From the NCBI GenBank assembly GCA_945864585.1, contig CAMBCF010000045.1, positions 1 through 37,823 of the forward strand: 37,823 bases of DNA. The letters run 5' to 3'. Position 1 is the first letter of the stretch. The number at the start of each line of letters is the position of its first letter. The DNA comes from Bordetella parapertussis. GTDB taxonomy: Bacteria > Pseudomonadota > Gammaproteobacteria > Burkholderiales > SG8-41. Shown piece after piece: positions 25,672 to 33,204 of the stretch. Below the pieces are notes generated by a model that was not told the origin of the DNA, did no database searches, and saw nothing but the letters and a program-made list of their open reading frames with translations. The position numbers and the translations under genes are program-made.

Positions 25672-25937
25672 TCACGATGGCGTTTCATCGCTGCGGCGAG
25701 TTTCGGGCGGGGTTTTTCTGTGTTATCAAGCGCCTTGGCAAACGCAGCCCAGTCGCGAGCGGTGAGCGTCACCAGTTCCTTTTCAGCCAGGATTTTTTGG
25801 GCTCGCTCGTGCGCTGTTCCCAGCAAAAAGGCGCTGACAGTCATTCCTGCGGTCGAGGCAGCCCGCGTTATCAATGCTTTGATCTCCGGTGAGGTGCGTA
25901 GATCAATCCGTTCGTACGAGGGGGTGCTGGTAGTCAT
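25656..25937 (-). CDS. DUF1778 (TacA-like) ribbon-helix-helix antitoxin
   Basis: The 93-residue protein opens with the RHH strand YERIDLRTSPEIKALITRAAS and helix MTVSAFLLGTA, followed by a flexible C-terminus (LTARDWAAFAKALD) that wraps the partner toxin in this family. It binds and neutralises the GNAT toxin and represses its own operon. It is upstream of the toxin, as usual. Two small palindromes 66-89 nt upstream are candidate operators. Confidence 0.87.
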   Translation of the reverse strand: MTTSTPSYERIDLRTSPEIKALITRAASTAGMTVSAFLLGTAHERAQKILAEKELVTLTARDWAAFAKALDNTEKPRPKLAAAMKRHREWQKR

Positions 25938-26002
25938 GGCTTGTTTTCCTGTGCAGCTATACTTTCGATCACTGTATGTGGCGTTGCTGACCCGCGCAAG
26001 TC

Positions 26003-26026
26003 TATACGTATAATTTCCGTAACGGA
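26003..26026. promoter_or_regulatory. Palindromic candidate operator upstream of the TacAT-like pair
   Basis: TATACGTATA (26003-26012) is a perfect 10-bp palindrome, and TCCGT-A-ACGGA (26016-26026) is a second one 3 nt away. On the minus strand a TTGCGC hexamer and a TACAGT hexamer 17 nt apart follow closely, forming a plausible promoter for the antitoxin gene. RHH antitoxins bind such paired short palindromes. This is inferred from position and symmetry. Confidence 0.4.
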
Positions 26027-26144
26027 TTTATAGCACACTATTAATGCGAGATAGGCGTATTTGGCGGGTGTCCCGCATGGCTCGTGCTTGTACTTGCGCT
26101 TGCCGTCAGGCGCTTGTGCTTAATCCGCCTGCGGCCTGCTCCAG

Positions 26145-26701
26145 TCACACCGGCAACGCAGGCTCACTCGCATGTGCCGGCGCCACCAGTTCGTAGGCGT
26201 TCATGTTGTAGGCCAGCACCGCGTAGCAGGCGATCAGATTGGTTAACGCCAGGGTTCCGCGCTGCCCGAATGCCGCGCTGGCGCGATCGAAGGTGGGTTT
26301 GTTGACCTTGCGCTTGCGCAGCAATTCGCAGGTGAAATCCAATGCTGCTTGTTGATCCGTTTCAAGCCGGTGAGTGCGCGGCGCTCGCGCAGGTTATCGA
26401 TAACGTCGCCGCGCACGCCGATTGCAAGCGCGGCTGCGGCATGGGCGTGCCAGATGTAGGCGCAGTCCATCTCGCGCGCCACCGTGATCATGATCAGTTC
26501 CTGCAGCTTTTGCGGTAGCGTTGCCTCGTCACGCAGGCACAGGCGCAGCGACTCCACCCGTTGCGCCACTTCGGGCATGCGCAGCAGCAGCGCATAAGGG
26601 CCAGCGGCGGGAACACCCGCTCTAATCTGCACGAAGCGGTCGAAGGCCGATCGTTCGTTGGCGGGAACGTCATTCGGGGTGACAAACGGAATGCGGGCCA
26701 T
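26145..26701 (-). pseudogene. Carboxymuconolactone decarboxylase family gene broken by a 1-nt frameshift
   Basis: From the ATG at 26701 (GGAG upstream) the frame encodes MARIPFVTPNDVPANERSAF, a CMD-family start, through LQELIMITVAREMDCAYIWHAHA (the conserved core) to RERRALTGL. It then runs out of frame and stops at 26243. The next frame continues the same protein as DQQAALDFTCELLRKRKV to AYNMNAYEL and stops at 26145. The break is at about 26361-26366 and is cured by adding one G in the run TTGAAACG. The restored product would be about 185 residues, normal for the family. A sequencing error cannot be excluded. Confidence 0.75.
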
Positions 26702-26922
26702 GGGGTCTCCGGGGGTAATGAGAGTTTGGAAAAAAACGCGGTACGTCGTGGCGCACACCTTCGCCCGGTGCGTTAATCGTGTCAAGCTGCCACAAATTTC
26801 CAAATCCTGTGACGTTTTGTAGACGTTGCGCATGACCGCTTATATGATATGGGAACCGTCTATTGGGGCATCGGCACGCACCTCAGCACGGCGGTGCGAA
26901 GGGCGTGAGTTAAAGGAATAAA

Positions 26923-27837
26923 ATGAGCAAGCAGCGCATCGGTTTTATCGGCGTGGGCTTAATGGGCAGCAGCCTGTCGAAGCACTTGATGGAAGCGGGG
27001 TTTGCGGTGATCGTGCACGACACTGATCCCGCGCGCGTCGCGGCGGCGGTCAAGCTGGGTGCGCAAACAGTGGCGTCGCCGGATCAGATAGCGGGGCAGG
27101 TGGATGTGTTGATGTTTTCGCTGCCGACGTCCGACATCGTGAAAGATGTGGTGCATAACCAGCTCAGGCTGTTCGAGACCGGCAAGCCAGGGTTGATCGT
27201 GCTGGATGCGACTACAGCCGACCCGGATAAGTCGGCAGCGCTTGCGGCTGATCTGGCAAAGGTGGGTATCCGTTTTCTCGACTGCACGGTGAGCGGCACC
27301 AGCGAAATGTGTGCAGTGAAAGACATTATTTTCATGGCGGGTGGTAGTCAGGATGCGTTTGCCGAATGCGAACCGCTGTTCGCGGCGATGGGGCGTGAGT
27401 GGATGCACATGGGCGCCAGCGGCACTGGTGCGATCATGAAGCTGTGCGTGAACCTGGTGCTGGGTTTGAATCGCATGGCGCTGGCCGAGGGCCTGACGCT
27501 CGCGCGCAAGGCGGGCATCGAGCCGCTGCACGCGCTCGAAGTGCTGAAAAAATCAGCGGCGTTTTCCAAAATCATGGATCAGAAAGGCTATCGCATGGTG
27601 GAGAAGCGCTTCCATCCGGTGGCGGGCAAGCTGAGCATTTATCTCAAGGATGTGCGCGCCATGCTGGCACTGGGCGAGCGCCTGAACTGCCCGCTGCCGC
27701 TGATCAGCCTGCATGCGCAGGCGCTGGCGTCGGAAGTTTCCAAAGGGCGCGGCGAGTGGGACAGCGCCGACATCATTTCGTTTTACGATGAGCTGGCAGG
27801 ATATCCGGCGCCTAAAGCGCCCGCTGCTGAAAAATAG
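26923..27837 (+). CDS. NAD(P)-dependent oxidoreductase, 3-hydroxyisobutyrate dehydrogenase family
   Basis: The 304-residue protein has Rossmann motif GFIGVGLMGSSLSKHL (6-21), LDATTADP near residue 92, the substrate loop LDCTVSGTSEMC near residue 125, and the catalytic-lysine helix GTGAIMKLCVNLVLG near residue 167. It is a second beta-hydroxyacid dehydrogenase, only distantly like the one at 4287. AAAGGA precedes the ATG at good spacing. It stands alone with relics on both sides. The Bug relic begins immediately at its stop codon, so deletion has brought unrelated ends together. Substrate unknown. Confidence 0.88.
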   Translation: MSKQRIGFIGVGLMGSSLSKHLMEAGFAVIVHDTDPARVAAAVKLGAQTVASPDQIAGQVDVLMFSLPTSDIVKDVVHNQLRLFETGKPGLIVLDATTADPDKSAALAADLAKVGIRFLDCTVSGTSEMCAVKDIIFMAGGSQDAFAECEPLFAAMGREWMHMGASGTGAIMKLCVNLVLGLNRMALAEGLTLARKAGIEPLHALEVLKKSAAFSKIMDQKGYRMVEKRFHPVAGKLSIYLKDVRAMLALGERLNCPLPLISLHAQALASEVSKGRGEWDSADIISFYDELAGYPAPKAPAAEK

Positions 27838-27928
27838 CAATACACCAGAAGCATTCGCGCGCTTTATCTGCAGTGAAATGGCGAAGTGGGCGAAGGTAGT
27901 TAAGGTGGCAGGGATACGGGTGGAGTAG
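27836..27928 (+). pseudogene. 3' end of a Bug (TctC) receptor gene, relic 1
   Basis: In the frame offset from the upstream dehydrogenase, the sequence from about 27836 reads NTPEAFARFICSEMAKWAKV and ends VVKVAGIRVE before a TAG. This is the standard Bug C-terminus (compare TPEEF...LQKWAKVVAAAGIKI of the gene ending at 24280). Only about 30 codons remain, with no upstream Bug sequence, so it is a deletion relic. Confidence 0.7.
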
Positions 27929-27989
27929 GCCCGGCACACTCGCGTGCGTGGGCGGAAACGCCGCGAGCATTTGGTTCATTGCATTACTT

Positions 27990-28220
27990 TTATTGGCCGG
28001 TATGGTGCTGGTAGGCGTCCTCGCCGAGCAGCTTCGACGCGCCGGGGATGAGACAGTGCGCATGCACGTCGATGGTTTTCACGCGGCGGCGCTTGACCAC
28101 GACTTCGCGGCGCTTGACCGCGGGTTGCGCCGCGCCCGCGCCCGATTGCGCCGCCGCAGCAAGCCGTGGCTCCTGCGCGGCAATCAGCTCGCAGCTCGAG
28201 AAAACAATCGCGGGATCCAC
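27990..28220 (-). pseudogene. 5' part of an amidohydrolase gene (ACMSD-like), relic
   Basis: The minus-strand frame contains KRREVVVKRRRVKTIDVHAHCLIPGASKLL, of which TIDVHAHC is the first metal-binding H-x-H strand of amidohydrolase-2/ACMSD enzymes. Three-hundred-odd residues should follow, but the frame stops at 27990 after EDAYQHHTGQ and no continuation is visible in other frames. The upstream part looks coding-like but its start is unclear. Together with the Bug relic it points to loss of a Bug-amidohydrolase pair. The remaining 28221-28510 holds nothing I can identify beyond the upstream region of the next gene. Confidence 0.55.
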
Positions 28221-28510
28221 CGCGCGTGCATGGGTTGCGCCGGGGGTGTTATGCGTGTTAATTACTTTCTTCTCCGTTGGTTGGCTTGGGTCTGCGTTTA
28301 GCGGCGGTTGACTGGATTCACTGTTCTGGTTTGATGCCGGCGCCCCTGATGACTTTACAGTAACTTACCGGGATTGAAATCGCATTTTGATCCCACTCGA
28401 TCATAATACAGTGCTCCCAAGCATGCTTTCTGCGCGCGGTGCTTGACGCGCTCACTGCGTGGGGTCACGATTGTCATCGTGCTTTCAATCGACGTTACGT
28501 GGAGAACCGC

Positions 28511-29479
28511 ATGGCAAAGCCCTGGTGGCTCGCGATGGGTGGAATGCTTTTGCTTGCGCCCGCAATTCCCTATGGCCAAGGCTACCCGTCCAAACCGATT
28601 CGCATCATCGTCCCGTTCGCTCCCAGTGGAAACATCGACATCACGGCGCGGATCATCGCGCCTGGACTCACGGAAGTTCTGGGGCAGCCCGTGGTCGTCG
28701 AAAACCGCGGCGGCGCGGGAGGCAGAATCGGTTCCGCTCAGGTCGCCAAATCGCCGCCCGACGGTTACACGGTCCTCCTCGGCGCGCCCGGCACACTCGT
28801 GGCGCAGCCGGTGTTTCACGACGATATCGAGTACCAGCCGCTGCGCGACTTCGTGTACACGTCGCTCATATCGCTGGTGCCAAGTGCACTCGTCGTCCAC
28901 CCCTCGATGCCGGTGCGCAGCGTCAAGGAGATCATCGCGTTTGCAAAGGCGCGGCCCGGATCGCTGTTGATGGGTTCGGCGGGCCAGGGCTCCGGCACGC
29001 ACCTGATGGGCGAGCTGTTTCAGTCGATGGCGCAAGTGAAATTCACGCACGTGCCTTACAAAGGTGGCGCCGCCGCATCGCTCGCGATCGTCAGCGGTCA
29101 GATCCACCTGGCATTCGATCAGGTCAGTTCAGCCGGACCCTTCATCAAAACAGGCAGACTGTGGGCACTCGCGGTGACCACTGCGCAGCGCTCGAAGCTC
29201 TTGCCCGACGTGCCGACGATAGACGCATCGGGGATCCGCGGCTTCGATTACTCGACGTGGACCACGCTCGCCATTCCGGCTGCAACGCCCAGGGATATAG
29301 TTCAGAAGCTGCGCGATGCCGTCGACACCGTCATTGCACAGCCGCGCACGCGCGAAGCGTTCGAGAGACTCGGCGCCGAAGTCGTCCCCGGCACCGCTGA
29401 GGAATTCACGCGCAGACTGCAGCAGGATTACGCAAGGTGGGTGCGCATCCGCAAGGAAACCGGGATCAGGATCGATTAG
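28511..29479 (+). CDS. Bug/TctC periplasmic solute receptor
   Basis: The 322-residue protein has a signal peptide (KPWWLAMGGMLLLAPAIPYG, about 23 residues), then YPSKPIRIIVPFAPSGNIDI, VVVENRGGAGGRIGS, PPDGYTVLLG, THVPYKGGAAASL, LLPDVPTI and a terminal RWVRIRKETGIRID. It is a complete orphan receptor. GGAG precedes the ATG at 28511, which I prefer to the frame opening at 28439. It converges on two LLM oxidoreductase genes with a 23-nt gap. Ligand unknown. Confidence 0.92.
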   Translation: MAKPWWLAMGGMLLLAPAIPYGQGYPSKPIRIIVPFAPSGNIDITARIIAPGLTEVLGQPVVVENRGGAGGRIGSAQVAKSPPDGYTVLLGAPGTLVAQPVFHDDIEYQPLRDFVYTSLISLVPSALVVHPSMPVRSVKEIIAFAKARPGSLLMGSAGQGSGTHLMGELFQSMAQVKFTHVPYKGGAAASLAIVSGQIHLAFDQVSSAGPFIKTGRLWALAVTTAQRSKLLPDVPTIDASGIRGFDYSTWTTLAIPAATPRDIVQKLRDAVDTVIAQPRTREAFERLGAEVVPGTAEEFTRRLQQDYARWVRIRKETGIRID

Positions 29480-29502
29480 CCAGGTGCAAAGGCTGCTCGC
29501 TA

Positions 29503-30558
29503 TCATTCAGCGGTGATCTGCTCCAGCGGCGTGGGCCTGGCGGCGTGCAGGGCCGGCAGCAACGCCTCGGACATCAGTCGCATGCTGGCCAAGGCGTTGG
29601 AGAGGGGCATGCCGAGGAAGTGTGTGCGGAACACGAAGTGGGTCACGCCCAGTTCCTCGATGTAGGGCTTTAGCTGATTCCAGCAGTCCTCCGGTGAGCC
29701 GATCACGAAGCGGTCCTTGACCAGTTCCTCGAAGGACTTGTTGAGCCGCTCGTGTTCCGGCATGGCCTTGTCGCTCTCCCACTGGGCGTAAGCCTTGTAC
29801 TTCTCCGAAATGTACGGCCCCGCCAGTTCCATCGCGGCCGCACGGTTCCTCGCGCAGTAGATCTCGATGCGGCAGGGGTTTTCCCGCGGCAGGGGTTTGC
29901 CCGCCTTGCGCAGCTCTTCCTTGTAGAGGATCAGCCGCTCTTTGTGGGTGGCCAGGGTAGCCTTGGGACTGTGGTAGAGGCAGTCCCCCAGTTGCGCGGC
30001 GCGACGGATGGCGTTGGCATGCTTGGCCGCAAACCAGATCGGCGGGTGGGGTTTTTGCACGCACTTAAGAGAAAGGTGCGCGTTCCTCAGAATGCAGGTG
30101 TCGCTCTCGTAGCTCACCTTGTCCTCAGTCCACAGCCGTTTGGCGACGGTGAGGCATTCCTCGAAACGCTGCACCCGCTGCCCTTTGCGCACGCCGAAGG
30201 CTTCGAACTCGGCAGTACGGTAGCCCAAGCCCACGCCGAAAACCATGTTGCCACGGGAAATCACGTCCAGAGTGGCGATGGTTTCTGCGGTGTAGACGGG
30301 GTTGTGCAGGGGAAGCAGCAGCAGCCCCACCCCAAGGGTCATCTCCCCCGCGTCGGCGGCGAGACGAGCCAGGTAGGGCACCAGTTGCAGCCCCTGGTTG
30401 CCGCCCTCGTTCAGGTAGTGCTGCCCCGCGAAGAAAGAGTCCCACCCGCGATCCCGGGCCAACCGCACCATCACGATCTGCTCTTCCAGGGCGCTCACCA
30501 TATCCACCCCTTCGAACTGCTGGTTGCTGACCATGATTCCCGCTTTTACGCCACTCAT
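29503..30558 (-). CDS. LLM-class flavin-dependent oxidoreductase 1
   Basis: The 351-residue luciferase-like TIM barrel has SALEEQIVMVRLARDRGWDS, a GQHYLNEGG loop, TLGVGLLLLPLHNP near residue 75, FGVGLGYRTAEFEAFGV near residue 107 (flavin phosphate region) and HPPIWFAAKHANAIRRAAQLGD. It should be an FMN- or F420-linked monooxygenase or reductase. The ATG at 30558 has AAAGGGAGA upstream; the longer frame to 30618 lacks family support. It lies 79 nt downstream of a second LLM gene on the same strand, so both may form one two-gene operon. Substrate unknown. Confidence 0.88.
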   Translation of the reverse strand: MSGVKAGIMVSNQQFEGVDMVSALEEQIVMVRLARDRGWDSFFAGQHYLNEGGNQGLQLVPYLARLAADAGEMTLGVGLLLLPLHNPVYTAETIATLDVISRGNMVFGVGLGYRTAEFEAFGVRKGQRVQRFEECLTVAKRLWTEDKVSYESDTCILRNAHLSLKCVQKPHPPIWFAAKHANAIRRAAQLGDCLYHSPKATLATHKERLILYKEELRKAGKPLPRENPCRIEIYCARNRAAAMELAGPYISEKYKAYAQWESDKAMPEHERLNKSFEELVKDRFVIGSPEDCWNQLKPYIEELGVTHFVFRTHFLGMPLSNALASMRLMSEALLPALHAARPTPLEQITAE

Positions 30559-30637
30559 TCGCGTCTCCCTTTCGCGTGCGATCGATTTGGACGGATATAG
30601 ACAGCGGGGCGGGTCCACCCCGACCGCCGGCGCCGGC

Positions 30638-31696
30638 CTACAGTTTCTGGATAATGTTCTTCGCGTAATCCCGCACCATCTGGTAGCCGCGCTGCAGCGG
30701 GAAGTTGCACATGAGCTGGCGCACGCCCTTGCGCTCCAGTTCGCGCACCTGCTCCAGCACTGCGGCCGGCTGGCCCACGATGCAGAAGCGCTTGATCACT
30801 TCGGGCGTGACGAAGCGCCGCTCGTCCGCGGCCACGTAGGTGTTGTGGCTCTCGTGCATCATCTTCTGGCGTTCGGCGGCCGGCCGCGACATGTGGAATT
30901 CGAGATAGTCCTTCCACATCGGCCGTAGAAATTCGGGCGGGTCCTCGCCGTATTCCAGGTGCCGGTCCATGGTGGAGTGCATGGCGGTCATGATGGCCGG
31001 GCCGTATTCATTGACGATGCGCTCCGAGTCTACCGGCTCGCCGGGGTCCAGCACCGCGAAATTCACCCGCGCCGAGAGGTGAAAGTTGTCCAGCGAGCGG
31101 CCGCTGGTCAAAGCACCCTTGCGGGCATTGGCCCAAATCTGCTCCAGCGTGCCCCCGCGCGGAATGTTCGTGGTGAGGCCGTCGGCGATCTCCCCGGCCA
31201 GCGCCTGTGCCTTGGGGCCGTAGCCGGCGAGGTAGATGGGGATGGGATCGCGCAGGTTGCGGTAACCCTTTTCGGTGAGCATGAAGCGGATGTTGTGCTT
31301 CTCGCCGTTGTGCTCATACTCCGCGTCCCTGCCGTCCAGCAGGTTGCGCACAGTGCGCACATAGACCTCGAAGTTCTTGAGAGTCATGGGTTTTCTGCCC
31401 AGCAGGCGCATGCCCGTGTTGCCGGTGCCCATGGCCACGAAGCAGCGGCCCGGGGCGACCATGTTGAGGGTGGCCATGCCGGCGGCCAGCGTAGGCGCGA
31501 GGCGCAGTCCGGGCACCGCCACGCCCATGCCGAGCTTCATGGTCTTGGTCTGCTGCGCGGCGACGGTCAGGAAGACGAAGGCGTCGGAGCGGATGAGGCC
31601 GCTATCGGTGACCCACAGGTGCGTGAAGCCCAGCTTCTCCGCCTCCGTTACGTAATCCATTTCGTCGAGCTTGGCCCAGGTGAGCCCGAATTCCAT
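30638..31696 (-). CDS. LLM-class flavin-dependent oxidoreductase 2
   Basis: The 352-residue barrel starts MEFGLTWAKLDEMDYVTEAE, with FTHLWVTDSGL, MKLGMGVAVPGLRLAP, VAMGTGNTGMRLLGRKPM and PIPIYLAGYGPKAQALAGEIADG. This is the pattern of methylenetetrahydromethanopterin-reductase-like LLM proteins. Strong AAGGAGGAAG precedes the ATG at 31696, which fixes the start. It and its neighbour are only distant paralogues of each other, so this is not a recent duplication. Together they may form a two-step or two-component oxidation system; no flavin reductase is adjacent. Confidence 0.88.
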   Translation of the reverse strand: MEFGLTWAKLDEMDYVTEAEKLGFTHLWVTDSGLIRSDAFVFLTVAAQQTKTMKLGMGVAVPGLRLAPTLAAGMATLNMVAPGRCFVAMGTGNTGMRLLGRKPMTLKNFEVYVRTVRNLLDGRDAEYEHNGEKHNIRFMLTEKGYRNLRDPIPIYLAGYGPKAQALAGEIADGLTTNIPRGGTLEQIWANARKGALTSGRSLDNFHLSARVNFAVLDPGEPVDSERIVNEYGPAIMTAMHSTMDRHLEYGEDPPEFLRPMWKDYLEFHMSRPAAERQKMMHESHNTYVAADERRFVTPEVIKRFCIVGQPAAVLEQVRELERKGVRQLMCNFPLQRGYQMVRDYAKNIIQKL

Positions 31697-31800
31697 GCTG
31701 CTTCCTCCTTGTTGATGGGCTGGCGTATGCACAGTTTACCCTATGCGTTGCGGGCGCTGGCGGGCTAGGTCACAGGATGGCGAGCGCGCATGTTGCGGCC

Positions 31801-31903
31801 CCGGCAGCACATTCCCGAGGGCCTGACAAGCTGCGTGAGCGTCTGCAAGCCAAGATGGCCGAGTTCGTGGCCGCAGGTGGCGTAGGCATGCACGTCGCGT
31901 TTC
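31801..31903 (+). repeat. Chimeric 103-bp copy of two segments from 32727-33204
   Basis: Bases 31801-31837 are identical to 32727-32763, and 31830-31903 are identical to 33131-33204. The two source blocks overlap in the copy by the 8-bp sequence GCTGCGTG present at both sources (32756-32763 and 33131-33138). The copy is therefore a duplicate of about 478 bp that lost 375 bp between short direct repeats. The right part comes from inside the M28-like peptidase gene and reads RDVHAYATCGHELGHLG on the minus strand. Confidence 0.85.
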
Positions 31904-31938
31904 CATAAAGAGTTAGGCCCGCTTTGGATATTGGACCG

Positions 31939-32052
31939 GACGTGGGCGCTGAGCCTCTGACCAGCACACCACAGGATCTGGCGCGCTACACTGGTGAAGA
32001 ATTGCAACGCTAGGGGCAGGTGACACGCGAATCTGGCGCACGCGCTGAGTAA
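31939..32052 (+). pseudogene. 3' end of a Bug receptor gene with in-frame stop, relic 2
   Basis: The frame reads DVGAEPLTSTPQDLARYTGE then ELQR, a TAG at 32011-32013, then GQVTRESGARAE and TAA at 32050-32052. Bug proteins have R-W-G/A-K-V at this point, so the TAG sits where TGG (Trp) is expected, one base away. Upstream the similarity ends at about 31939, 36 nt after the chimeric duplication. It is a short truncated and mutated relic. Confidence 0.65.
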
Positions 32053-32166
32053 ACTTTATAAATCCCCTGTAGAACAATGTGTTGGCATAGAGCGAACAAG
32101 GCGGATAAATTTTTAGGAAATTCAGTGCGCCACCGGTGGTCGCTGCTGCAACTGTCTCAAGTTAGA

Positions 32167-32566
32167 TCAGTTCTCCAGTTCGTTCAGCAGTTCCGGGTGC
32201 TGATCAAGGAGTCGAAAAAGATTTGTCACAGCAGGCAGCGGACGAGCTTTGCCTCGCGCATAGCGTGAAAACGCATTCGGACCGCCGCCAGTGATTCGCG
32301 CAGCCTCCAGTTGGGTGAGCTTCAACTTCTTGCGGATGCGCGCCAGCTCAGCAGCTTCCTGAGTATCGATCCCGGCCGCAATGCGCTTTATGGCTGCGGC
32401 GAATCGACTACCTTCTCCAGAGTCAAATTCAACCTCGTGACAATGAGGACAATGCCAACCCGCAACTTTCGGCACCACTGTCGTGTGGCCTTTGTATTCA
32501 TACGGGCACATCCTTGACGGCATGCCGCAGAATTCCTTGTCCGCAGTTCAGGCATTCACGGGGCAT
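32167..32566 (-). pseudogene. mqsA: MqsA-family antitoxin gene with a 1-nt frameshift
   Basis: From an ATG at 32566 with AAGGAG upstream, the frame reads MPRECLNCGQGILRHAVKDV and then runs into a stop. In the next frame the protein continues YEYKGHTTVVPKVAGWHCPH, then the HTH part RKKLKLTQLEAARITGGGPN and NAFSRYARGKARPLPAV, ending ELLNELEN at 32167. Removing one C from the CCC at the junction (about 32510) restores a normal MqsA of about 132 residues with the four zinc Cys (CLNC, CPHC) and the DNA-binding domain. MqsA neutralises MqsR and represses the operon. As sequenced the antitoxin would not be made whole, unless a downstream start yields the HTH part. Confidence 0.8.
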
Positions 32567-32567
32567 G

Positions 32568-32672
32568 TCATTTCTCCTTAAACTGAATCACAATCGAACC
32601 ATCCGTTCTTAATGTTACTTTGACGTAAGCCGCTTTGCCATAATGCAAACCTATAAGGTTAGTTACTGCAAA
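32568..32672 (-). pseudogene. mqsR: C-terminal remnant of an MqsR-family toxin
   Basis: A 35-codon frame ends VKVTLRTDGSIVIQFKEK and TGA one base before the mqsA ATG. MqsR toxins end with Y-L-K-I/L-T-V-x-x-D-V-L-I-V-S-F-K-E-K/L, and the gene order toxin then antitoxin with near-overlap is the MqsRA arrangement. The N-terminal two-thirds of the toxin is absent (TGA at 32673-32675). The toxin is therefore dead, consistent with tolerance of the antitoxin frameshift. Confidence 0.65.
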
Positions 32673-32726
32673 TCATTTTTTCCGCTCATTGGCGACGTGC
32701 AATCGATACACGACGATGGGTGCAGG

Positions 32727-33204
32727 CCGGCAGCACATTCCCGAGGGCCTGACAAGCTGCGTGCGGGGCTGCGACTACCCTGCATGCCGTGTCACCCAGC
32801 GCGCCACTGCGCGTGAGATCGAAGCGATTCCTGCGGCATTGACATTCCCTGGCCAGCGGTCGCTCGCCGCATGAAAATGCAGATTGCTGCCGGCAAGTGA
32901 AAGCACCTTGCCGCCCAGGTGCGTGAGGTCGTGGCCTTCGCCGGAGATTTTGCTGATCGGCTCGATGTGGATGTGCTGCGCGGGATAGCCTTCGGCCATC
33001 AGAAGATCGCGCATCGCTTCTGAATCGGCGGTGTCCGCCGCGCGGATCATCATGGTCAGATTACCCGCACCGCCGAGATTGGCGCCGAGATGCAACCAGT
33101 ATTTTGCGTACGTGACCAGCGGCGCTTGTTGCTGCGTGAGCGTCTGCAAGCCAAGATGGCCGAGTTCGTGGCCGCAGGTGGCGTAGGCATGCACGTCGCG
33201 TTTC
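32727..33204 (+). repeat. Source region of the chimeric duplication
   Basis: The blocks 32727-32763 and 33131-33204 recur fused at 31801-31903. The first block lies downstream of the M28-like gene stop and the second within the gene. Both contain GCTGCGTG, which marks the deletion junction in the copy. Distance between source and copy is 926 bp. Confidence 0.85.

Noticed and set aside
27948-28301. Plus-strand 117-residue frame with a hydrophobic start
   Set aside because: Overlaps the amidohydrolase relic in antisense and becomes Arg-rich; no homology recognised.
31765-32007. Minus-strand 80-residue frame containing RDVHAYATCGHELGHLG
   Set aside because: Not a gene; it is the peptidase piece in the chimeric duplication read through neighbouring DNA.
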